In this document: one piece after another, positions 32,737-42,523 of the stretch | Layout of the letters: every line of letters starts with the position of its first letter | Numbering within the stretch: the first letter of the stretch is position 1 | Assembly: GCF_945952055.1 (NCBI RefSeq) | Contig: NZ_CAMFHB010000002.1 | Coordinates: forward strand, 124,001-188,000 | Source of the DNA: an uncultured Alsobacter sp. | GTDB taxonomy: Bacteria; Pseudomonadota; Alphaproteobacteria; Rhizobiales; Beijerinckiaceae | Length of the DNA stretch: 64,000 bases | Direction of reading: 5' to 3' | Notes under the pieces: generated by a model | Databases searched by the model: none | Told to the model about the DNA's origin: nothing | Seen by the model: the letters and a program-made list of their open reading frames with translations, nothing else | Translations under genes and position numbers: made by a program

Positions 32737-34047
32737 TCAGCTCGGATTTTCCAGGCTGAACACGCCCGCACCCTCGTCATAGGCGAACACCTCGCCGTAG
32801 CGCGCCCACGAGATCACCGCGTGCAGCGTCCGGTCGGCGAACTCCGGGGACATGAAGTCCTCGAGTTCGTCCTGGAAACGGGCGCGCGGCGCCTTGTGCG
32901 ACGGGCGGTCGTCGAGGATCCGCCGGATGTGGGAGACGGCGGGCACATAGGCCATGAGATTCTGCGCGAAGAGCCGCTTGCGCTCGTCGACCCCGCCCGT
33001 CGCGAAGCGGCGCGCCGCATCGGTCAGGTGGATGTCGCCTCCCTCGACCTCGGCGAAGCGCAGGAGTTGCAGGGTTTCGGCGATGGGGAAGAGCTCGTCG
33101 ACCTCCATCTGCAGCGCCGATGCGAGCGCCGGCAGGTCGGCGCGACCGTCGTAGGGTGGCCCGCTCAGCGTCTCCATGAGCCCGGCGAGCAGGTTCGTCG
33201 AGACGTGGGGCAGGATCATGCCGATCCCCGTCCCGGGAAAGCCGCCCTCCTTCGGCGCATTGCCCACCGCCCGCGCGGTCATGCGCGCGTAGATGTCGTC
33301 GACGATCTGGCGGAAGGCCGGGTCCAGGCGGTTGCGCGGCTGGGGCAGCGTCACCTTGATCTCGGCGATCACGCGGCCGGGGTTCGAGGAGAAGACGAGG
33401 ATCCTGTCCGACATCAGCACGGCCTCCTCGATGTTGTGCGTCACCAGGAGCATGGCGCGGATCGGCATCCGCCCCTCGCACCACAAGTCCAGGAGGTCGG
33501 TGCGCAGCGTCTCCGCCGTCAGCACGTCGAGCGCCGAGAAGGGCTCGTCCATCAGCAGCACCGCCGGATGCACGACGAGGGCGCGCGCGAGCCCGACGCG
33601 CTGGCGCATGCCGCCCGAGAGCTCCTTGGGATAGGCGCTCTCGAAGCCGTCGAGGCCGATGAGGTCGATGGCCGCCAGCGCGCGCCTGCGGCGCTCCGGT
33701 GCCGGGACGCCCTGGGCCTCGAGGCCGATCTCCACGTTGTCCAGCACCGTGAGCCAGGGGAACAGCGCGAAGGACTGGAACACCATGGCGACGTCGGGGG
33801 CCGGACCGCTCACCAGGCGCTCGCGGATCGCCACGCGCCCCTCGCTCGCGGGCATCAGGCCGGCGATGATGCGCAGCAGCGTGGACTTGCCCGACCCCGA
33901 TCGCCCGAGCAGCGACACGATCTCGTTGTCGTGCAGCGTGAGGTCGACGTGGTCGAGGACGAGCAGGTCGGAGCTGCCACCCTTGTGGTAGAAGTGGCGG
34001 ACGTCGCGAACGGTGACGACGTCCCGGTCGAGTGCGTTGGCGGACAT
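32737..34047 (-). CDS. NitT/TauT-type ABC ATPase with C-terminal AAA-associated domain
   Basis: 436 residues. The ATPase half has Walker [13 protein letters not shown], signature [15 protein letters not shown], Walker [13 protein letters not shown] and the H-loop VTHN. The extra C-terminal 150 residues (about 285-436, [12 protein letters not shown] to the end) look like the AAA-associated domain found in this transporter group. It overlaps no gene; GAGGAGG precedes the start, and the permease gene stops 12 bp upstream. Confidence 0.9.
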   Translation of the reverse strand: MSANALDRDVVTVRDVRHFYHKGGSSDLLVLDHVDLTLHDNEIVSLLGRSGSGKSTLLRIIAGLMPASEGRVAIRERLVSGPAPDVAMVFQSFALFPWLTVLDNVEIGLEAQGVPAPERRRRALAAIDLIGLDGFESAYPKELSGGMRQRVGLARALVVHPAVLLMDEPFSALDVLTAETLRTDLLDLWCEGRMPIRAMLLVTHNIEEAVLMSDRILVFSSNPGRVIAEIKVTLPQPRNRLDPAFRQIVDDIYARMTARAVGNAPKEGGFPGTGIGMILPHVSTNLLAGLMETLSGPPYDGRADLPALASALQMEVDELFPIAETLQLLRFAEVEGGDIHLTDAARRFATGGVDERKRLFAQNLMAYVPAVSHIRRILDDRPSHKAPRARFQDELEDFMSPEFADRTLHAVISWARYGEVFAYDEGAGVFSLENPS

Positions 34048-34059
34048 GGCGGGTCCTCC

Positions 34060-35808
34060 TCAGGTCATGCGGAGCCGGCGCTCGGCGAAGCGGTAAAGCG
34101 GACGCCACAGCACCTGGTTGAAGATCACGACGTAGAGCGACATCACGGCCACCCCCAGGACCACGCGCTGGTAGTCCCCCGCGTCGGTCGCATTGGCGAT
34201 GTACGAGCCCAGCCCGGACGCCTGCAGCCTCGTGTCGCCCCAGCTCGCGACCTCGGCGACGATGCTGGCGTTCCACGATCCTCCCGAGGCGGTGAGTGCG
34301 CCGGTGACGTAGTAGGGAAAGATCCCCGGCAGGATCACCTTGCGCCACCATTGGGCCGGTCTGAGACGGAAGAGACTGGACGCCTCCCGCAGGTCCGTCG
34401 GGAACGCGCTGGCGCCGGCGATGACGTTGAACAGGATGTACCACTGGGTGCCCAGCACCATCAGCGGCGAGAGCCAGACGTCGGGGTCGAGCCCGAGCCG
34501 GACGATGGCGACGACGGCGAAGGGAAAGAGCACGTTGGCCGGAAACGCGGCCAGGAACTGGGCCACCGGCTGTACGCGCTGCGACACCGCCGGCCTGAGA
34601 CCGATCCACACCCCGATCGGGACCCAGACGAGGCTGGCGACCGCGATGAGCACGAGGACCCGCATGAGGGTCAGCGCCCCGAGCCCGACGGCGCCGGCGA
34701 CGTCGGCCCACCCGAGTGTGGTCGAGACGAAGCGGGCCGTCGTCCACGCGGCCGCCGCGACGGCGGCGGCGACGAGGCCGTACCAGGCCAGGTCCAGGGC
34801 GCGGCCGACGCCGGGCGGCAAGGCCACGGCCTGCCATGCGACGCGGGGCATGGGCAGACGCCCGACCGAGGTCGCCACGGCAGCCACGGGTTCGAACAGC
34901 CTCTTCACGAGGCGCGTCCGCCGCACGAGATCGTAGAGCCAGGAGCGCGGCCGCTCCTGTGCCGCCGTCGTCTCGGCGCGGAACTTGTCCGCCCAGGCGA
35001 CGATCGGGCGGAACACGAGCTGGTCGTAGAGCAGGATGACGACGCCGATGGCGGCAACCGCCATTCCGACCGCGCCGATGTCGCGCCGTTCGATGGCGAG
35101 CGACAGCCAGGCGCCGATCCCGGGCAACGCGATCTTGGTATCGCCGACCGAGATCGCTTCCGACGCCACCACGAAAAACCAGCTGCCGGACATGGACATC
35201 ATGGCGTTCCACACCAGGCCGGGCGTGGCATAGGGCGCCTCGAGCCGCCAGAAGCGCAGCCAGGGCGAGAGGCGGAAATGGCGGCTCACCTCCTCCAGGT
35301 CCTGCGGGAGGGTCCGAAGGGACTGGTAGAAGGAAAAAGCCATGTTCCAGGCCTGCGCCGTGAAGATCGCGAAGATCGCCGCGCACTCGGCGCCGAGCTG
35401 GCTGGCCGGGAACAGGTTCAGGAAGAAGATGACGGTGAAGGTCAGAAAGCCCAGCACCGGCACGCTCTGCAGGATGTCGAGCGCCGGGACGATCAGGAGC
35501 TCGGCCTTGCGACTCTTGGCGGCGAGCGTCGCCACCACGAATGTGAAGACGAGCGAGGCGGCCATGGCGGCGAACATCCGCAGGGTGGTGCGGGCCGCAT
35601 AGTCGGGCAGGAGCCAGGGATCCAGCGTGACGGGCGCGATGTCGAGCTGCGACAGCGGCGCCCGCATCGCGCCGGCCGCGTGCGCGACGAGCGCCAGCAC
35701 GGCGACCACGAGCACCAGGGCGACGGCGTCGTAGAGGTTGGGCACGAGCGTGGACCGGCGCAGGCCGAGGCCCGCCATCCGCGCGTCGGGGACGGGGCGA
35801 GAAGTCAT
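34060..35808 (-). CDS. Two-module ABC permease (NitT/TauT type)
   Basis: 582 residues with about twelve membrane segments, in two binding-protein-dependent permease modules fused in one chain. Each module has a coupling region (FRLSPWLRFWRLEAPYA in the first, FRLRPAQWWRKVILPGIFPYY in the second). It works with the ATPase encoded 12 bp downstream. No solute-binding protein is near, so the substrate cannot be guessed; related transporters take up nitrate, taurine, bicarbonate or metal complexes. The start has AAGGTGA upstream. Confidence 0.9.
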   Translation of the reverse strand: MTSRPVPDARMAGLGLRRSTLVPNLYDAVALVLVVAVLALVAHAAGAMRAPLSQLDIAPVTLDPWLLPDYAARTTLRMFAAMAASLVFTFVVATLAAKSRKAELLIVPALDILQSVPVLGFLTFTVIFFLNLFPASQLGAECAAIFAIFTAQAWNMAFSFYQSLRTLPQDLEEVSRHFRLSPWLRFWRLEAPYATPGLVWNAMMSMSGSWFFVVASEAISVGDTKIALPGIGAWLSLAIERRDIGAVGMAVAAIGVVILLYDQLVFRPIVAWADKFRAETTAAQERPRSWLYDLVRRTRLVKRLFEPVAAVATSVGRLPMPRVAWQAVALPPGVGRALDLAWYGLVAAAVAAAAWTTARFVSTTLGWADVAGAVGLGALTLMRVLVLIAVASLVWVPIGVWIGLRPAVSQRVQPVAQFLAAFPANVLFPFAVVAIVRLGLDPDVWLSPLMVLGTQWYILFNVIAGASAFPTDLREASSLFRLRPAQWWRKVILPGIFPYYVTGALTASGGSWNASIVAEVASWGDTRLQASGLGSYIANATDAGDYQRVVLGVAVMSLYVVIFNQVLWRPLYRFAERRLRMT

Positions 35809-36214
35809 GGCTCACCTTTGACGTGGTCGCGTGCCGCCACGACCACGGGTGAGCCCGATCAAGCGATCAGGTCGATCCGTGAGCCGTCGGCGGCCCGGGC
35901 AATCGGTTGCTACTGTCGCTTGGCATGGCGGACGGTTTCTCCACGCGCCCCCGGACGAAGGCCGAGCGCGCTGACCCGGGGATGATCCCCCGCGGCGTCA
36001 CAGTCAAGTTACGTCCAGGACAGGTGGCGGCGACCGGCGCAGGTCGCGCGACGAGCCACGCTGATGGCCAGACGTGTTCGACACGGGGCTGGGCGATGCC
36101 CCGGGCTGGCGCGGCACAGGGATGGCACCGCCCTCTCCGCGCGAGCCTGGGCAGGACGGTTGAGAGCCCCGTTACAGCCGAGCGGGCGTTCGCGCCGCGA
36201 ACTGCGTCGTGACG
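35809..36214. other. Intergenic gap, about 400 bp
   Basis: It lies between the start of the ABC permease gene and the end of the cupin gene. An ATG-started frame at 35925 on the + strand has no ribosome binding site and looks random (Arg/Ala/Gly-rich). I see no hairpin, repeat or RNA gene. It must hold the promoter of the leftward ABC transporter operon. Confidence 0.35.
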
Positions 36215-36601
36215 CTAAAGATCCACCTGCAGCCAGCGCGGCGAGTGGTGGATGTCGATCGTCTGCAGGCGGCCGGGGCCGAGGTTCTCGAAGCGGTGGG
36301 GTAGGCCCTTGGGGCCGAACACGACGTCCCCGGCCTCGGCCTCGATCACCTGGTCGCCGACGAAGAAGCGCGCGCGGCCGGCGACGACGATGAAGGTCTC
36401 GTCATAGGGATGCATGTGGAGCTTCGGCCCCATCCCGACCGTGTCGTTGCCATAGGCGAGCACGGTGCAGGCGCCCTCCATCGCCTGGCCTTCCACGTTG
36501 CCCCGCCACGGCTGCGTTCCGTCGGGCGTGAAGAGCCGGCCCTTCGACGGCGCGCGGCCGTCGGGGATGACGCTGGCGGGATCGAAGTCGTGGCGTGGCA
36601 T
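36215..36601 (-). CDS. Single-domain cupin protein
   Basis: 128 residues from the ATG at 36601. The cupin motif is KLHMHPYDETFIVVAGRARFFVGDQVIEAEAGDVVFGPKGLPHRFEN, read as two His, a Glu and a later His that can hold a metal. The family is large and the reaction is unknown. It is not in an operon with the TPR genes, whose nearest stop is 142 bp upstream. Confidence 0.85.
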   Translation of the reverse strand: MPRHDFDPASVIPDGRAPSKGRLFTPDGTQPWRGNVEGQAMEGACTVLAYGNDTVGMGPKLHMHPYDETFIVVAGRARFFVGDQVIEAEAGDVVFGPKGLPHRFENLGPGRLQTIDIHHSPRWLQVDL

Positions 36602-36743
36602 GGCTGGCGCGTCCTGATGGGCCCGAAGGCCCGTGATCTTGCACGATCGCGGCGCCCCCTGTCGCGTCCCGCGTGGGACGAACGACGTGTCCGGCGTTCG
36701 CCGCGACCGGCAAGATCGGGAGAGAGCGTCGCCAAGGCCCAGC

Positions 36744-37823
36744 CTAGAGCGACTGCGTCGCCCCCTGCCCGCACTTCGGCTGGCGCAGACAGCTGTCCAG
36801 GGCGGTCCGGAAGGTCGTGGTGTCCTTGCCGTCGATCTGGACATCGTCGAAGCCGTTGCGGCGCAGGTGCAGCTGGAGCTTCAGGATGAACTTCAGGCCC
36901 CCACGCCCGACGAGGTCGTCGAGGTCGGCCTTGGCGTCCTCGACGCGTCCGAGCCTGGCCAGGAGCATGGCCCGCGTGATCGCCATGCGGGCCATGGCAG
37001 GCATGTTGGGGCGGACGTTCACGGGCGCGCCGGGGCGGCCCAGGATCAGTTGCAGGTCGGCCAGGGCACCTTCCGCGTCGCCGACCGACAGCTTCACGCC
37101 GCTGCGCATGTCCAGGGCCGCCAGGTCGCGCGGCGACAGCGCGACGACCCTGTCGAGATCGGCCAGGGCGCCGGCGGTGTCCATCCGGCGCAGCCGGATG
37201 TCGGCGCGCATCATGGACGGGCGCGGATCCGTCGGCGTGGCCGCGATCACCGCCGTCAGGTCCTGATCGGCGAGCTCAAAGCGATTCATGTCCTTGTAGA
37301 TCGATGCGCGGAAGCGCAGGGCATCGACATGCCCGGGCCAGGCCTTCAGGGCCGCATTGGTGTCGGCCAGGGCGAAATCCAGCCGTCGCAGCTGGAGGTT
37401 CCAGTACGCGCGGGAGGCGAGCGCGTCGGCGTGGTCGGGCTTGACCGCCAGGATGACGTTGAGGTCTTCGTCCGGCGATCCGCTGCCGGGCATGGAGAAC
37501 CTGAACCGGGACCGGAACAGGCGGGCGTCGAGGTTGCCGGGGTCCGTTTCCACCGCGGCGTTGGCGGCCTTCAGGACCTCGGCGTCGCGCATCAGCCCGA
37601 GCAGGCGCCTGGCGCGGTCGAGATGGGCCTGGGAGCGCTCGGCGGGCGTCAGCCCGAGGTCCACCGGCGCCGGGTCGCAGGCCCCCGCCTGCGCCTCCAT
37701 GAACGACATATCGCAGCCGACGAAGGTGCGCATGGCGAAGGGGCCGGCGCTCCCCGACGTCATGTCGGCGCTGGCCGGCGCGATCCAGAGCAGCAGTCCG
37801 AGGGCGAGGATGGTTCGATTCAT
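36744..37823 (-). CDS. Secreted TPR-repeat protein (paralog 1)
   Basis: 359 residues: a signal peptide (MNRTILALGLLLWIAPASA), then TPR-like repeats (for example DPGNLDARLFRSRFRF, KPDHADALASRAYWNLQLRRLDFALAD and PRDLAALDMRSGVKLSVGDAEGAL). The N-terminal region has two Cys and the C-terminus a C-x5-C pair (SCLRQPKC). It probably forms a periplasmic protein-interaction scaffold. It lies 10 bp downstream of paralog 2 in the same direction, and the two share architecture, so they arose by duplication. Confidence 0.8.
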   Translation of the reverse strand: MNRTILALGLLLWIAPASADMTSGSAGPFAMRTFVGCDMSFMEAQAGACDPAPVDLGLTPAERSQAHLDRARRLLGLMRDAEVLKAANAAVETDPGNLDARLFRSRFRFSMPGSGSPDEDLNVILAVKPDHADALASRAYWNLQLRRLDFALADTNAALKAWPGHVDALRFRASIYKDMNRFELADQDLTAVIAATPTDPRPSMMRADIRLRRMDTAGALADLDRVVALSPRDLAALDMRSGVKLSVGDAEGALADLQLILGRPGAPVNVRPNMPAMARMAITRAMLLARLGRVEDAKADLDDLVGRGGLKFILKLQLHLRRNGFDDVQIDGKDTTTFRTALDSCLRQPKCGQGATQSL

Positions 37824-37833
37824 CGCAGGCTCC

Positions 37834-38997
37834 TCAGTTGCAGTCCGTGTCGATCATGCAGGCCCGAACAGCGTCCAGGAAATCGCGCGTCGGGGCCTTG
37901 GGCGGCGGGCCTCTCCAGTAGCCGGCCTGCGTCAGGCTTGCGGCCATCCGCCCGACCTGCGCGGTGTCGACCGTCATCGCCTCCACGGCGGCCTTCACGG
38001 CGTCGTCGGTCTGGCCGGCAGCCCGCAGCATCCGGGCCCGCATCGCATGGGCGCTGCCCATGGCCGGCTTGACCCGGATGGCGTCGTCGAACGCCGCGAG
38101 GGCCTGGCCGTAGGATTTGAGCGTCGCGAGGGCCAAGCCCTTGAGGTAGTGCGCCTGCGGGTCGGCAGGTTCGATCCGCAACGCACGATCGAGATCCGCC
38201 AGGGCGGCGCGCGCGTCGCCGCTGCCTTCCAGGAGAAAACTGGCCCGCTCCCGATAGGGGCGTTCCCAGTCGCCTCCCTCGACGGCCCGGTCGAAGTCCG
38301 CCTTGGCCGCGGCGCGCTCGCCCAGCCTGACGAACGTCGTGGCCCGGTCGAGCAGCGCCACGGTGCGCATGTCGCGCGAGCGGCCCTTCTCGTCCACGTA
38401 ACCGCTCAGGTTGGCGGCGTCGAAGTCCAGGGCGATGAGCGCCGTGAGATCCGCCAGGGCATCCTTGTGGCGGCGCTCGTCGGTGTTGAGGCGACTGCGT
38501 TCGTAGAGCGTCTGCGCGAAGCCCGGCGACACGGCGAGGGCACGATCCAGCAACTCGCGCGCGTCGAACGGCCGTCCCGCGATCCGCATGATGAAGGCCA
38601 TCGCGGTGAGCGCGCGGGGCGAGACCGGATCGATCTCGAGGGCACGCTCGATCAGCTCCACGGCCTCCTGGAATTCGTCGCGCCGGAGATGCGCGTTCGA
38701 CCGGGTGACGAGCACGTCGGGCGCATCGGGCACCAGAGCCAGGGACGCGTCGAGGTCGCGGATCGCGAGGTCGAGGCGGTCGGTGCGGAAATAGGCCCGT
38801 CCCCGCAGGAACAGTGCCGTCGCGCGCTCGCCCGGGGTCGCGTCGGCGAAGGCGATGGCCGCCGTGCACGGCGCGATGGCTTCGTCGGGCAGCCGGTTGA
38901 CCGTCGCGGGATCGCAGGCGGGCGCCGCGCCGGCCGGGGCGCTGGCGAGGACGAGCAGCAAGGATACGGCAGTCGATCTCAGCACAACATGCGGCAC
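37834..38997 (-). CDS. Secreted TPR-repeat protein (paralog 2)
   Basis: 387 residues from a GTG at 38997. A signal peptide ([21 protein letters not shown]) is followed by TPR-like repeats such as [40 protein letters not shown] and [20 protein letters not shown]. It ends with a C-x5-C pair (ACMIDTDC), like paralog 1. No further domain is seen. It is the first gene of a two-gene unit and faces the ATPase gene to its right. Confidence 0.8.
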
Positions 38998-39260
38998 GGC
39001 GCGCGAACTTCCGACATTTCACAAGTCATGTCACCGTACCCGCGCGGCAAAGGCGAGCGCTGCTCTCGTCGATGGTGAATGGATGGCCAATGCAAAGAGT
39101 GTTCGGAAAGAGTCGCGAGGAGAAAAATCCGTCTTTGCCGCCTTGAGCTCGGCGTTTGTTGTTCCACCCGTCAACCATCCGGGACGAATGGGACCTGCCA
39201 GGATTGGACTGTGAAGCCCGCTTCGGCCACAAAAGCGACGACGCCAGCCGGACATGCCGC

Positions 39261-40427
39261 ATGCTTCTCACGCTTGCCATCGCGAACTACCGGTCGCTTC
39301 GGCAGCTGGTGATCCCGCTCTCGAGGCTGAACCTCGTCACCGGGCCCAACGGCTCAGGCAAGTCCAGCCTCTACCGGGCCTTGCGCCTTCTCGCGGAAAC
39401 GTCGACGGGCGGCCTCGTGCCGGCATTGGCCCGCGAGGGCGGGCTTCCCTCGACGCTGTGGGCGGGGCCGGAATCCTTCGGGCGCAAGGTGCTCTCCGGC
39501 GAATACGAGGTCCAGGGAACGGTCCGGTCGAAGTCCGTCAGCCTCAAGCTCGGGTTCTCGACGGAGGATTTCGGCTACCTTTGCGACCTCGGCTTGCCCC
39601 CGCCGGTGCCCGCATCGGCCTTCATGCTCGATCCAGAGCTCAAGCGGGAATGGATCTTCACGGGCGAAAGCCCACGCCCGAGCGCGCTGCTGGTGGACCG
39701 CAACGGCCCGGCCGTCCGCGCCCGGACCGTCGGCGGAAGCTGGGATGCGCTGCCGCTGCGCCTCGCCCCGTTCGAGAGCGTGATGGCCCACTGTTCCGAT
39801 CCGGGGCGGACGCCGGAACTGCTGTCCCTGCGCGAGCGAATGCGGGCGTGGCGGTTCTACGATCATTTCCGCACGGATGCCGGCGCGCCGGCCCGCCAGG
39901 CGCAGATCGGCACGCACACGCCCATCCTCAACCACGACGGCGCGGACCTCGCCGCCGCCGTTCAGACGATCCACGAAATCGGCGACCGGCAGGCCTTTGC
40001 CGAGACGATCGACGATGCCTTTCCCGGTGCGCGCGTGCGGGTCGAGGTCGCGGCGGGGCGCTTCTCGCTGGTCATGGAGCAGCACGGCCTGCTGCGCCCG
40101 TTGCAGGTGGCCGAGTTGTCGGACGGCACGCTGCGCTTCCTGCTGCTGGCGACGGCCCTCCATTCACCGCGGCCGCCGGAGCTCCTGATCCTGAACGAAC
40201 CGGAGACGAGCCTCCATCCCGACCTGCTGCCGGCTCTCGGGCGGCTCATCGTGAGCGCGGCCGAACGGTCGCAGGTGATCGTCGTCTCGCACGCCGTCGC
40301 CCTGGTGGGCGCGCTCGCCGAGAACCCGGATTGCGCCGTGGTCGCGCTGGAGAAGCGGCTGGGCGAGACCCACGTGGTGGGCAGCGGGCCGCTCGACCGT
40401 CCCGCCTGGACCTGGCCCGAGCGCTGA
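39261..40427 (+). CDS. RecF/OLD-like predicted ATPase (COG4637 type)
   Basis: 388 residues from an ATG at 39261. It begins MLLTLAIANYRSL with Walker A GPNGSGKSSLY, a coiled or variable middle part, the signature-like LSDGTLRFLLLA, and Walker B in LLILNEPETSLHP, where Asn replaces the usual Asp. The His of IVVSHAVAL follows. Such SMC-like ATPases handle DNA or act in defence or regulation; the role here is unknown. It stands alone, divergent from the TPR genes. A longer start at 39156 is TTG without similarity. Confidence 0.85.
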   Translation: MLLTLAIANYRSLRQLVIPLSRLNLVTGPNGSGKSSLYRALRLLAETSTGGLVPALAREGGLPSTLWAGPESFGRKVLSGEYEVQGTVRSKSVSLKLGFSTEDFGYLCDLGLPPPVPASAFMLDPELKREWIFTGESPRPSALLVDRNGPAVRARTVGGSWDALPLRLAPFESVMAHCSDPGRTPELLSLRERMRAWRFYDHFRTDAGAPARQAQIGTHTPILNHDGADLAAAVQTIHEIGDRQAFAETIDDAFPGARVRVEVAAGRFSLVMEQHGLLRPLQVAELSDGTLRFLLLATALHSPRPPELLILNEPETSLHPDLLPALGRLIVSAAERSQVIVVSHAVALVGALAENPDCAVVALEKRLGETHVVGSGPLDRPAWTWPER

Positions 40428-40540
40428 GGCGCGGACGAGCACCGGCGGCCGGCCTTTTGATGCCGAACCCGGAGTTCCGGATCGCGTTGAAGGGTCACGC
40501 ACGCCCGATCATCGGACGCTGCAAACCGGAAGGTGGCCCG

Positions 40541-40921
40541 ATGACCAAGCACGAGGGCGGCTGCGACTGCGGGCGGGTCCGGTACGCCGTCACCGGCGAT
40601 CCGACCCGGGTCGGTCTCTGCCATTGCCGGGATTGCCGACACGAGAGCGGCAGCGCTTTCACGTTCTTCGCGTCCTGGCCCCGCGAGGCTTTTTCGGGCG
40701 GAGGTCCTGCTGCGGTCTGGAAGGGGCGCAGTTTCTGCCCCACCTGCGGAACACGCCTCTACACCCTCTCCGAGACGGAAGTGGGCATCCGGCTGGGATC
40801 GCTCGACGACGCGCCCTGCGGGTTCGCTCCGCACATGGAGGTCTGGGTGAAGCGCCGCGAACCGTGGTGCCCGGCGTTGGCCGATGAACAGTACTCGGAA
40901 GATCCGCCGCTTCGCCCCTGA
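40541..40921 (+). CDS. GFA (glutathione-dependent formaldehyde-activating)/CENP-V-fold zinc protein
   Basis: 126 residues with the GFA zinc motifs: GGCDCGRVRYAV, CHCRDCRHESGSAF and CPTCGTRLY. The enzyme group includes glutathione-dependent formaldehyde-activating protein Gfa, but most members have no proved substrate. AAGGTGG precedes the ATG at 40541. It follows the ATPase gene by 113 bp and precedes the deaminase. Confidence 0.9.
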   Translation: MTKHEGGCDCGRVRYAVTGDPTRVGLCHCRDCRHESGSAFTFFASWPREAFSGGGPAAVWKGRSFCPTCGTRLYTLSETEVGIRLGSLDDAPCGFAPHMEVWVKRREPWCPALADEQYSEDPPLRP

Positions 40922-41011
40922 CGGCGGCACGTTGCCGCGACGGTTGCGCCGCAACCAAACGCGCGTCCCCGTGTTGCCGCCAGCGGATGCTGGACGGCAA
41001 GGGAGCGCCTC

Positions 41012-41518
41012 ATGGAGCACGACGACGAACGCTGGATGCGCGAGGCCCTGCGGGTGGCCACCGCGCGGGGCAGCGACCCGGCGGTCACGCCGATCGGGGC
41101 CGTGATCGTGCATGACGGTCGGATCGTGGCGGAGGCCCGCAACGAGTGCGACACGCTGCACGATGCCACGGCCCATGCCGAGATGGTCGCCTTCCGGCGC
41201 GCCGGCCCGCGGGTGGCGGACGCCGACAATCCCGGGGGCGAACTGCGCGGGGCCACCCTCTACTCGACCCTGCAGCCCTGCGGCATGTGCACCATGGCCT
41301 CGATCTGGGCCAAGGTGGGCCGCGTCGTGTACGGCGCCGGGCGCGAGGACGTACACCGCATGTATTTCGAAGCCCGGCACACCGACACCATCGCGTTCAT
41401 CAAGGATGCGTACCGCGACGACGTCAGCATCGCGGGCGGCGTGCTGCGCGAGGAGTGCGTGGCGCTCTACTACGGGCCGGACGATCCCGTGAGCACGGAC
41501 GACCAGGGCAATCTCTGA
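41012..41518 (+). CDS. Nucleoside/nucleotide deaminase family protein
   Basis: 168 residues with the zinc-deaminase motifs HAEM (zinc-binding His, catalytic Glu) and PCGMC (two zinc Cys). The overall length and the context resemble guanine- or cytosine-type deaminases of the CMP/dCMP superfamily rather than TadA, which is shorter and essential. It removes an amino group from a purine or pyrimidine base or nucleoside. The substrate cannot be read from the sequence. It starts 90 bp after the GFA gene. Confidence 0.85.
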   Translation: MEHDDERWMREALRVATARGSDPAVTPIGAVIVHDGRIVAEARNECDTLHDATAHAEMVAFRRAGPRVADADNPGGELRGATLYSTLQPCGMCTMASIWAKVGRVVYGAGREDVHRMYFEARHTDTIAFIKDAYRDDVSIAGGVLREECVALYYGPDDPVSTDDQGNL

Positions 41519-41575
41519 TAGGCTTCGCGAGGCCTGGGACCTCGGCTGGACGGCATTCACGAGCAGGCCCGACGC

Positions 41576-42475
41576 ATGCACGCGGATCAGATCGCCATCG
41601 ACGTGGCCACGGCCCGCGCACTCATCCAGTCCCAGTTCCCCGACCTCTGCGCGGAGACCGTCGAGCCCGTCCAGGGTTCAGGGACGGAAAATGCGATCTT
41701 CAGGGTCGGAGCCTCGGCCTGTGCGCGCTTTCCGCTTCGTCCTTCGCAGCCCGGGCCATGCTTGGCCGCGATCGGGGCACAGGCATCGGCCATGAGCGCG
41801 TTCGCGGATCGATCACCGGTGCCGGCACCTCGCCCACTCGGCATCGGTCGGCCGGGGGACCGCTATCCCTTGCCGTGGATGCTCGTGTCGTGGGTGCCGG
41901 GCGACGTCGTCACGCCCGCGGCGATGGAGGCGTCGGAGCCCTTTGCACACGATCTCGCCCGTCTCGTGATCGCGTTGCGCAACTCTTCGACGGGCGGACG
42001 ACGGTTCGACGGGCAGGGCCGCGGCGGCAGCCTGACCGATCACGATGCCTGGGTGTCCGAATGCATCGCCAGGAGCGCCACCGATGTCGACCCGCGGCGC
42101 GTCGAGGCGCTCTGGCATGCGCTGCGGGCGATGCCGGCCTGCGGCCCCGACGTCATGAGCCACCGCGACCTCATCCCTTTCAACCTGCTCGTCCATGCCG
42201 GTCGTCTCGCCGGCGTACTCGACACGGGGCAGTTCGGGCCCGCTGATCCGGCGCTCGACCTGGTCGTGGCCTGGCACACCCTCGACCGGCCCCGTCGCGC
42301 CGCATTTCGGGCCCGGCTCGGATCGGGCGACACGGAATGGCGGCGCGGTGCCGCCTGGGCGCTTCAGCAGGCCCTCGGCCTCGTATGGTACTATCGCGAA
42401 AGCGTACCAGCGATGAGCCAACTGGGGTTGAGCACGGTGGGTCGTCTTCTGTCGGATCCGGACCTTCCGAGGTGA
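41576..42475 (+). CDS. APH-fold phosphotransferase (kinase-like)
   Basis: 299 residues. The catalytic loop is SHRDLIPFNLLV, the HxDxxxxN of aminoglycoside-phosphotransferase-like kinases, and the Mg-binding Asp follows in GVLDTGQFGPADPALDL. The N-terminal lobe (SGTENAIFRVG) and LPWMLVSWVPGDV are family-like. Substrates range from choline to macrolides and aminoglycosides. It lies 48 bp before the nucleotidyltransferase gene. Confidence 0.85.
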   Translation: MHADQIAIDVATARALIQSQFPDLCAETVEPVQGSGTENAIFRVGASACARFPLRPSQPGPCLAAIGAQASAMSAFADRSPVPAPRPLGIGRPGDRYPLPWMLVSWVPGDVVTPAAMEASEPFAHDLARLVIALRNSSTGGRRFDGQGRGGSLTDHDAWVSECIARSATDVDPRRVEALWHALRAMPACGPDVMSHRDLIPFNLLVHAGRLAGVLDTGQFGPADPALDLVVAWHTLDRPRRAAFRARLGSGDTEWRRGAAWALQQALGLVWYYRESVPAMSQLGLSTVGRLLSDPDLPR

Positions 42476-42523
42476 GCCACCGGGGACGACCGAAATCAGC
42501 GGATCAGCCGTGAGTGTCGAAGG

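Noticed and set aside
32777-35815. A 1,012-codon open frame on the - strand through both ABC genes
   Set aside because: It is another reading frame of the permease and ATPase genes. The protein is Arg/Pro/Ala-rich and has no motif.
32821-35985. A 1,054-codon open frame on the + strand, opposite the ABC ATPase and permease genes
   Set aside because: Two well-supported ABC genes lie on the other strand over the same bases. The product is His/Asp/Arg-rich with no domain, as expected from the antisense of GC-rich coding DNA.
35907-36212. Possible small gene between the ABC permease and cupin genes
   Set aside because: No ribosome binding site is seen, the sequence is Arg/Gly/Ala-rich and no conserved segment appears. 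I treated it as part of the promoter gap.
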